This document shows positions 8,043 to 12,876 of a stretch of 12,876 nt of DNA, piece after piece. The translations under genes and the position numbers were made by a program. Each line of letters opens with the position of its first letter. Positions within the stretch are counted from its first letter, which is position 1. Below the pieces are notes generated by a model that worked only from the letters and a program-made list of their open reading frames with translations, did no database searches and was not told the DNA's origin. Source of the DNA: CAZCBD01 sp964496755 (lineage in GTDB: Bacteria; Bacteroidota; Ignavibacteria; Ignavibacteriales; Melioribacteraceae); NCBI GenBank assembly GCA_964496755.1, contig CAZCBD010000069.1:1-12876 (forward strand). The letters are read 5' to 3'.

Positions 8043-8604
8043 AAGGATTATGACATTTTCTGCATCTTGCTTCATATATTTCGGAAGAACCGATCAGCAC
8101 TTTTTTTTCTGATCTAACAATTCTTTGCGTTCGTCCGGCAGGATTTCCACATTTAACACAAATGGCTAAAGTTTTTGTTACATATTCGGCAATGGAAATT
8201 AATTTAGGCATTGGCCCGAACGGCTTCCCTTGATAGTCCAAGTCGAGTCCCGAAATTATAATTCTTTTTTTCTGATTTGCCAGTTTGTTTACTACCTCCA
8301 CAATTTGCTCATCAAAAAACTGTGTTTCATCTATTCCTATTACTTGGATGTTTTTAGAAAGATCGAAAATTTCGGAACTGTGTTCTATTAATATTGATGG
8401 CAGGGCTTGATGGTTATGAGTAACAATATTCGCATCAGAATATCTTTTATCAATTTGGGGTTTAAAAATGATGAAATTTTGTTTTGCAATTTCTACTCTT
8501 TTTAATCTTCGAATTAATTCTTCGGTTTTGCCGCTGAACATACAGCCTGTGATAACTTCAATCCAACCGGTATCAATTGGTGCCGAATGAGGAATAAATT
8601 GCAT
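8035..8604 (-). CDS. tdk: Thymidine kinase, TK1 (type II) family
   Basis: This cytosolic enzyme phosphorylates thymidine to dTMP with ATP for salvage into DNA. Its 189 residues match the family length. The P-loop is GCMFSGKTEELIRRLKR (20-36). The Walker B/catalytic segment IGIDETQFF (89-97) holds E93, the expected catalytic base. The zinc-binding lasso domain has CVKC (149-152) and CRKCH (181-185), with the substrate-contact region EIYEARC just before the second pair. The start ATG has a GGGAG 11 bases upstream. The stop overlaps the punA start by eight bases. A 201-base spacer separates it from nrdG, so it may have its own promoter or be read through from nrdDG. Nothing appears damaged. Confidence 0.96.
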   Translation of the reverse strand: MQFIPHSAPIDTGWIEVITGCMFSGKTEELIRRLKRVEIAKQNFIIFKPQIDKRYSDANIVTHNHQALPSILIEHSSEIFDLSKNIQVIGIDETQFFDEQIVEVVNKLANQKKRIIISGLDLDYQGKPFGPMPKLISIAEYVTKTLAICVKCGNPAGRTQRIVRSEKKVLIGSSEIYEARCRKCHNPYE

Positions 8605-8805
8605 TTACTGTTTTTCTCCCGAATATTTTAAATTTCATCATATTTTTTTCTACTTCGTAGCACTAAAAATACATTTATTTTTTTATTCATGCCTTAAAAT
8701 ATTGAAGATTTTCGATTTATATTAATTGCAGTAAATCTTAATAATGAATAGGAATTAAATTATTTTAGTGGATGAAAATTTAAGCACGAAATATTTAGGT
8801 GAATT
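8605..8805. other. Intergenic spacer between nrdG and tdk
   Basis: This AT-rich gap of 201 bases holds no reading frame beyond a few codons. A 7-base inverted repeat (AAGATTT at 8705-8711, AAATCTT at 8733-8739) is too weak and lacks a U-tract, so I see no convincing intrinsic terminator after nrdG. No clear promoter box for tdk was found either. Apart from the tdk SD at the edge I see nothing definite in it. Confidence 0.5.
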
Positions 8806-9450
8806 TTAAGGAATTATATTTTTAATAATCTTATTAAATTCACTATTTTCAATAACTGTGTAATCAGAATTAGATTTCACATAATTATAAATTTGGTAAT
8901 CGGAATTATCGCAAATCGTTTTTATTTTCCGTAAATCTTCAAGTGTAATTAGATCCGATACAAATGTTGTTCTAAACTGATGCTTAATTCCGGATGTTTG
9001 GATTATCTTTATACTTTGTTTAATATTTTCAATATCAATATTGCAGTGGCAAACTTTGCTATAATTTGGAAAAGTTGTTTTAATATCCATCGCAACAAAA
9101 TCAATATATTTTCGTGTAATTAAAAAACTTAATATTTCCGGATTCGAACCGTTTGTATCAAGTTTAATTGGTAATTTGTAACGTTTTAGTTTATAAATAA
9201 AATTCGGTAAATCTTTTTGTATTGTAGGTTCACCGCCGGAAATAACAATACCTTCCAGATTTTTTGAATACTTATCAAGATATAAAAAAATATTTTTTTC
9301 CGATACAAGCGGAGAAAATTCCGAGGGGTAAATAAGATGGCGGTTATGACAATAACCGCATCTAAAATTACAACCGCGAGTGAAAATTGCACAGGCAATT
9401 TTCCCCGGGTAATCTATTAATGTTAATTTTTGAAATCCGCCGATAATCAT
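8806..9450 (-). CDS. nrdG: Anaerobic ribonucleoside-triphosphate reductase activating protein (radical SAM)
   Basis: This activase uses a 4Fe-4S cluster and S-adenosylmethionine to create the glycyl radical on NrdD. The N-terminus GFQKLTLIDYPGKIAC (5-20) leads directly to the cluster motif CNFRCGYC (C27, C31, C34), the CxxxCxxC pattern of radical SAM enzymes. The glycine-rich SGGEPT (71-76) for SAM binding follows. LDTNGSNPE and FVAMDIKT match the core barrel of the NrdG subfamily that begins GGxQKxTLIDYPG. At 214 residues it is a normal-length partial TIM barrel. Its ATG overlaps the nrdD stop in an ATGA, the classic coupled arrangement for a reductase and its activase. It could in principle serve another glycyl radical enzyme, but the direct link to nrdD makes that unlikely. 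Confidence 0.96.
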   Translation of the reverse strand: MIIGGFQKLTLIDYPGKIACAIFTRGCNFRCGYCHNRHLIYPSEFSPLVSEKNIFLYLDKYSKNLEGIVISGGEPTIQKDLPNFIYKLKRYKLPIKLDTNGSNPEILSFLITRKYIDFVAMDIKTTFPNYSKVCHCNIDIENIKQSIKIIQTSGIKHQFRTTFVSDLITLEDLRKIKTICDNSDYQIYNYVKSNSDYTVIENSEFNKIIKNIIP

Positions 9451-11570
9451 AATTGCATTGTTTTTCTCATTTTAAATTCCTCTTGTTTTCCATCATTCCA
9501 CTGGTTAACTGGTCGGATGTAGCCTACTACGCGCGAATAGACTTCGCAGTTGCTTGAGCAAGTTGGGCAATGTTGGTTTTCGCCGGCAATATAACCGCAA
9601 TTAGGGCAAATGGAAAAAGTAGGGGTGACTGAGAAATATGGGATTTTATATTTCCAAGCAATGTTTTTAATTAAATTTTTAAGTGCGGAGTAGTCTGTTA
9701 TTTTTTCTCCGACAAATAAATGTTGTACGGTTCCGCCGGTGTATTTTGCCTGCAGATTATCTTGTAAATCAAGCATTTCAAAAATATTATCAGTAAAATC
9801 AACCGGTAGTTGAGAACTGTTTGTGTAGAATGGTTTATTTGTTTCTTCAATTGATTTTTCGTTAGCGCAGATGATATGAGGATATTTCTTTTTGTCTAAA
9901 ATTGCTAGTCTGAAAGAAGTGCCTTCGGCAGGTGTAGCTTCAAGGTTATAACTATTACCGGTTTCTTCTTGAAAATTCACAAGTTTCATTCTCATAAAAT
10001 CCAGTATTTGTTCAGCAAAAATCTTTCCTTCGGAATCACCGATATTATTACCCGAAAAATTAATGATGGCCTCATTCATTCCAACAATACCTATGGTTGA
10101 GAAATGATTTTGCCAAAATTTATCGAAACGTTTTTTAATGTTTCGTAAGTAAAAACTTATATATGGATAAAGGTTTTTATTTGTAAAATTCTCAAGCATT
10201 TTTCGTTTAATTTCGAGGCTTTCTTTGGCATCGTTCATTAGGGAACCTAACTTTTCAAAAAAATCATTTTCGGTTTTTGCAAGGTAGCCGATACGTGGAA
10301 GGTTAATAGTTACAACTCCTATTGAACCGGTAAGTGGTGATGCTCCGAAAAGACCGCCGCCACGTCGGTTAAGTTCACGATTATCAATTCTTAAACGGCA
10401 ACACATACTTCGCGCATCTTCCGGATTCATATCCGAATTAACAAAATTAGCGAAGTAAGGTATTCCGTATTTAGCTGTTACTTCCCATAATTTTTCAAGA
10501 TTTTTGTTTTCCCAGTCAAATTCTTTTGAAATGTTGTAGGTAGGTATCGGAAAGGTAAAAACTCTGCCAGAGGCATCACCTTCGGAAAGAGCTTCAAGAA
10601 AGGCACGATTAAAAATATTTACTTCGTTTTGGAAGTCGCCGTAAGTTTCCCTTTTTAATCTGCCTCCGATTATTACTTGCTGATTTTTGTAATAGGAAGG
10701 AATTACCACATCCATAGTAACATTAGTGAAAGGGGTTTGAAAGCCTACACGAGTAGGAACATTTACGTTAAATAGAAACTCCTGTAAAGCCTGTTTAACT
10801 TCTTTATAATTTAAATTATCGTATTTAATAAAGGGTGCAAGAAGAGTGTCGAAATTAGAAAAGGCTTGTGCACCGGCAGCTTCGCCTTGCAATGTATAAA
10901 AGAAATTAACAATTTGGCCTAATGCTGTTCTAAAATGTTTTGCGGGTGACGATTCGATTTTTCCCTCTGCTCCTTTAAAACCTTCAAGCAATAAATCGTA
11001 TAAATCCCAACCAACACAGTAAACACTGAGTAATCCTAAATCATGAATATGAAAATCGCCTTCAAGATGTAGCTTTTTAATTTTTTTCGGATAAATTTTA
11101 TTTAACCAATAGTGTTTACTAATATCAGAAGCAATGTAATGGTTTAACCCCTGTAAAGAAAAGGTCATATTGCTATTTTCCTTTACTTGCCAATCGGATT
11201 TACTTAAATATGAATCAATTAGTTCAATATTCTTCAGTGAGTGTAATTCACGTAATTTTGAATGTTGGTCACGATAAATTATATAACTTTTTGCAGTTCT
11301 GCGATAGGAACTGTTAAGTAGAACTTCTTCAACAATATCTTGAATTTCTTCAACTTTAGGAATGCGATTTCTCACAATATTTTGCATAAGGCTTAGTACT
11401 TTTATTGTAAGCATTTCGGCGGTGTTATTGTCGAATTCACCTGTTGAAGCACCGGCTTTTGAAATTGCTTTTGTGATTTTGCTTGCGTCGAATTCATAAA
11501 CCGAACCGTCGCGTTTTAGGATTTTTGTGTAAGGGAAAATTTTTGTGTAAGGGAAAATTTTTGTGTACAT
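9447..11570 (-). CDS. nrdD: Anaerobic (class III) ribonucleoside-triphosphate reductase
   Basis: This oxygen-sensitive enzyme reduces ribonucleotides to deoxyribonucleotides without B12 or a metal radical cofactor. Its 707 residues show an N-terminal ATP-cone (about 14-105: ILKRDGSVYEFDASKITKAI) for allosteric control, then the ten-stranded barrel. Candidate active-site cysteines are C185 (YCVGWDL) and C390/C391 (SMCCRLR). A C-terminal zinc site has C655, C658, C668 and C671. The glycyl radical residue is G683 in RVVGYIRPVNQW. The start ATG has AGAGG six bases upstream. The first 16 residues are odd: YTKIFP occurs twice and then YTKI, encoded by an 18-bp tandem repeat placed just ahead of the usual ILKRDG start. 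It heads a block with nrdG (4-base overlap) and, further on, tdk and punA. Its leader holds a cobalamin riboswitch. Confidence 0.97.
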   Translation of the reverse strand: MYTKIFPYTKIFPYTKILKRDGSVYEFDASKITKAISKAGASTGEFDNNTAEMLTIKVLSLMQNIVRNRIPKVEEIQDIVEEVLLNSSYRRTAKSYIIYRDQHSKLRELHSLKNIELIDSYLSKSDWQVKENSNMTFSLQGLNHYIASDISKHYWLNKIYPKKIKKLHLEGDFHIHDLGLLSVYCVGWDLYDLLLEGFKGAEGKIESSPAKHFRTALGQIVNFFYTLQGEAAGAQAFSNFDTLLAPFIKYDNLNYKEVKQALQEFLFNVNVPTRVGFQTPFTNVTMDVVIPSYYKNQQVIIGGRLKRETYGDFQNEVNIFNRAFLEALSEGDASGRVFTFPIPTYNISKEFDWENKNLEKLWEVTAKYGIPYFANFVNSDMNPEDARSMCCRLRIDNRELNRRGGGLFGASPLTGSIGVVTINLPRIGYLAKTENDFFEKLGSLMNDAKESLEIKRKMLENFTNKNLYPYISFYLRNIKKRFDKFWQNHFSTIGIVGMNEAIINFSGNNIGDSEGKIFAEQILDFMRMKLVNFQEETGNSYNLEATPAEGTSFRLAILDKKKYPHIICANEKSIEETNKPFYTNSSQLPVDFTDNIFEMLDLQDNLQAKYTGGTVQHLFVGEKITDYSALKNLIKNIAWKYKIPYFSVTPTFSICPNCGYIAGENQHCPTCSSNCEVYSRVVGYIRPVNQWNDGKQEEFKMRKTMQL
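11521..11567 (-). repeat. 18-bp in-frame tandem repeat at the 5' end of nrdD (2.6 copies)
   Basis: The plus-strand unit ATTTTTGTGTAAGGGAAA occurs perfectly at 11521-11538 and 11539-11556, with a partial 11-base copy at 11557-11567. Being a multiple of three it keeps frame and encodes repeats of YTKIFP at residues 2-13. The perfect identity suggests recent slippage or duplication. Confidence 0.95.
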
Positions 11571-11574
11571 AACG

Positions 11575-11610
11575 AACCTCTAAAAAATTATCGAATAACA
11601 TTTAGAGATT
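11575..11610 (-). promoter_or_regulatory. Hairpin sequestering the nrdD ribosome binding site
   Basis: On the minus strand AATCTCTAAA (11610-11601) can pair along all ten positions with TTTAGAGGTT (11584-11575), with one U-G pair. The 3' arm contains the AGAGG SD at 11577-11581, six bases before the nrdD ATG. In this fold the ribosome site would be closed. I infer that this is the expression platform of the upstream cobalamin riboswitch acting on translation. Confidence 0.65.
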
Positions 11611-11654
11611 TCGGGGAATAAGGAAAAACTTGATTATGGCCTTAACTCCCGAAA
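11609..11654 (-). promoter_or_regulatory. Long stem-loop in the nrdD leader, part of the riboswitch expression platform
   Basis: TTTCGGGAGTTAAGG (11654-11640) pairs with CCTTATTCCCCGAAA (11623-11609) over 15 positions with two mismatches and a 16-base loop. It is not followed by a run of T, so it does not look like an intrinsic terminator. Its 3' foot shares two bases (11609-11610) with the SD-sequestering hairpin, so the two stems abut or compete at that joint. Confidence 0.6.
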
Positions 11655-11670
11655 GCCTCTTGCTCTTTTT

Positions 11671-11829
11671 TTATGGGCAGGTCTCCTGGCTCGTTCAACT
11701 TTAACGCCTTCCCACGTATTTTTTTCTGACGCAGTGGCAAAATGTTAAAGCTTTTTTTGAACTTACAGTTGCGGGTACAGCTCTGGCTTTTTACCAGATT
11801 CCCTATTAATTCTTAATAGAAACCCATAA
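11671..11829 (-). promoter_or_regulatory. Cobalamin riboswitch (B12 element) in the nrdD leader
   Basis: Reading the minus strand, all main conserved parts are present in order. P1 is TTATGGG (11829-11823) with CCCATAA (11677-11671). A hairpin CTATTAA/TTAATAG lies at 11819-11803. Then come GGGAATCTGG with its CCAG partner, the core CCCGCAACTGT (about 11774-11764), a stem CTTTAAC/GTTAAAG (11750-11744 with 11705-11699), TGCCACTGCG, GGGAAGGC, and the B12 box AGCCAGGAGACCTGC (11691-11677). These features define the cobalamin aptamer family, which senses adenosyl- or other cobalamins and usually turns genes off when bound. The aptamer ends about 100 bases before the nrdD ATG, leaving room for the two hairpins that form the probable expression platform. 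The exact cobalamin form bound cannot be decided from this reading. Confidence 0.96.
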
Positions 11830-11842
11830 GTTTTAACTTCAA

Positions 11843-11870
11843 AATATAATTAATTGATTGTCAAATTCAA
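11843..11870 (-). promoter_or_regulatory. Candidate promoter for the riboswitch-nrdDG transcript
   Basis: On the minus strand TTGAAT (11870-11865) and TATATT (11848-11843) are separated by 16 bases, resembling -35 and -10 boxes. Transcription would start near 11836, just before the first P1 base of the riboswitch at 11829. The placement is good but the boxes are only moderate in an AT-rich spacer. Confidence 0.4.
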
Positions 11871-11920
11871 ACATGATTTAATAATACATTAATTTAATTA
11901 TCGTTTTATAAATTAAAGCA

Positions 11921-11960
11921 TTTTGTTTATACTTTTATGTTTTTGTTTATACTTTTACGT
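11921..11960. repeat. 20-bp tandem duplication in the divergent spacer
   Basis: TTTTGTTTATACTTTTATGT (11921-11940) is followed directly by the same 20 bases with one change, A to C at the 18th position (11941-11960). It lies upstream of the nrdD promoter candidate and about 150 bases before the plus-strand gene. Each copy holds TATACT on the plus strand, but no good -35 box accompanies it. Confidence 0.9.
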
Positions 11961-12106
11961 TAAAGATATTTTCAGAAAGCAAATCAAAATATTTTCTCAC
12001 TGTTTTTCATTTACATATTTATTACATTTAATACTTGAAAGTGTTTTTTTTTGCTCCAAGAATTAATGTTTAATCAAAAGTTTTTTCCAAAAAGAAGATT
12101 TTGTTT

Positions 12107-12876
12107 ATGGATGAGTTTGAAAAACAATATTTAACCGAATGTATAAGTATTTCGGCCGGCAATTTGCGACTTAGCCCGGAAAAAATTGAAGTAGTAAAAA
12201 TTCTAAAAGACTTTTTTAAGGCTAGTGAAACTATCTATGATGATATTGCTTATATGAAAAAACTTACGGATTTTTCACGTTTTGCAATAAGATTAAATGA
12301 AGTGTATAATGACATACATGAAAAGAAAATAGATTTTCTTAAAATTTCGGAACAATTTAAAATCCATAGTGGAAAATTAGTCCGAGATTTAAGTTTATTA
12401 TTAGACGTAATGACACCGATTTTAATAAATGAAAAATTAGAAGAAATAAAAATCGGAAGACTTGAAGAAAATAAAAAAGACGATCTCAACAAAGAGAATG
12501 AATTAAATAATTTTGATACGAATACAGAATTGGCCGATAGGAATAATAATAAATCTTATCCGGGGCTTACATCCAAAAATTCTACCGGTGATTTTGACGT
12601 AATAAAAAAAATGGAAGAGGCAACACCAAATAATGAATTTGATTTAAAAGAAAAATATATTTTAGATGAATTTAGAAATAATAAGAATTTTAATTTTGAG
12701 AATTTTGAAATTGAAATATTAAAACCAATAAAAAAATTAGATAGTATTTTAGAACAGATAATGCGAAACGAAATTTCAACAGGTGATTTGGATGAGTTTA
12801 TTGAAATAATGCAAAACAATCATCTGTTATGCTTAAATAAAGAATTAAGTGTAATTGCCAACATGCACAAACTTTT
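12107..12876 (+). CDS. Unrecognised charged cytoplasmic protein, 3' end beyond window
   Basis: An open frame of 256 codons continues past the right edge. I do not recognise the family. There is no signal peptide or membrane segment. Residues 1-110 look mostly helical and globular (EKIEVVKILKDFFKASETIY, then DFLKISEQFKIHSGKLVRDL). Residues 110-200 are rich in Asn, Asp, Glu and Lys and are probably a flexible linker. From about 200 a second helical part begins (EILKPIKKLDSILEQIMRNE). The N-terminal methionine is the first in-frame start; the ATG four bases later is in another frame and stops after a few codons. The SD is weak. Codon use and AT content look like the neighbours. Its promoter should lie in the spacer shared with nrdD, but nothing links it functionally to that operon. 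Confidence 0.75.
   Translation, partial: MDEFEKQYLTECISISAGNLRLSPEKIEVVKILKDFFKASETIYDDIAYMKKLTDFSRFAIRLNEVYNDIHEKKIDFLKISEQFKIHSGKLVRDLSLLLDVMTPILINEKLEEIKIGRLEENKKDDLNKENELNNFDTNTELADRNNNKSYPGLTSKNSTGDFDVIKKMEEATPNNEFDLKEKYILDEFRNNKNFNFENFEIEILKPIKKLDSILEQIMRNEISTGDLDEFIEIMQNNHLLCLNKELSVIANMHKL

Larger units (their letters stand above)
11830..12106. other. Divergent spacer between the nrdD leader and the hypothetical gene
   Basis: Together with the nrdD leader this forms a 536-base stretch (11571-12106) without a gene. The left part is the leader RNA. This part holds the candidate nrdD promoter, a 20-bp tandem duplication and AT-rich sequence without a reading frame of note. I could not pick a convincing promoter for the plus-strand gene at 12107, nor a palindromic NrdR-type box. 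Confidence 0.55.

Noticed and set aside
8043..8075. Longer start for punA
   Set aside because: It would add 11 residues and deepen the overlap with tdk without an SD. The ATG at 8042 overlaps the tdk stop in a typical coupled fashion. Not fully excluded.
8650..8660. Small hairpin CTAC-TTC-GTAG in the nrdG-tdk spacer
   Set aside because: The stem is only four bases and no T-run follows in the direction of transcription.
11521..11960. CRISPR-like repeats
   Set aside because: Both repeats are direct tandem duplications without spacers; one is coding.
12250..12819. Minus-strand open frames at 12250-12492 and 12556-12819
   Set aside because: They lie antisense within the better plus-strand frame starting at 12107, have low-complexity Ser/Phe/Ile-rich translations and no SD.

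Overview
The window is an AT-rich bacterial chromosome segment that reads as ordinary, densely packed, largely housekeeping DNA. The signal peptides end in 'SAQ', Shine-Dalgarno (SD) use is mixed (strong before rsmE, tdk and nrdD, weak elsewhere), and glycine decarboxylase is a single chain. With an anaerobic ribonucleotide reductase this suggests an anaerobic or facultative member of the Bacteroidota/Ignavibacteriota (Chlorobi-like) group. That placement is inference from style, not from a marker gene.

Left part (1-1794, minus strand): a soluble PAS histidine kinase is followed, one base after its stop codon, by a secreted NMT1/THI5-type periplasmic binding protein that runs off the left edge. 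Between 1795 and 2026 lies a divergent promoter region.

Middle part (2027-7260, plus strand): four tightly packed or overlapping genes. They are gcvP (glycine cleavage P protein), a small CoA-binding Rossmann protein, a single-POTRA Omp85/BamA-like outer membrane protein, and rsmE (16S rRNA m3U1498 methyltransferase). rsmE very probably starts at a TTG inside the outer-membrane gene, behind a strong SD.

Right part (7257-11570, minus strand): a deoxynucleotide block read in the order nrdD, nrdG, tdk, punA. nrdD and nrdG encode the class III (oxygen-sensitive, B12-independent) ribonucleotide reductase and its radical-SAM activase. tdk and punA salvage thymidine and purine nucleosides. The end of punA collides with rsmE, and their stop codons overlap.

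The most informative element is at 11671-11829 on the minus strand: a clear cobalamin riboswitch in the leader of nrdD. Downstream of it are two hairpins, the second of which buries the nrdD SD in a perfect 10-bp stem. This suggests B12-dependent translational control of a B12-independent reductase, as expected if the cell also has a B12-dependent class II enzyme. nrdD itself begins with an in-frame 18-bp tandem repeat. A separate 20-bp tandem duplication lies in the divergent spacer. At the right edge an unrecognised, highly charged cytoplasmic protein begins at 12107 and runs out of the window.
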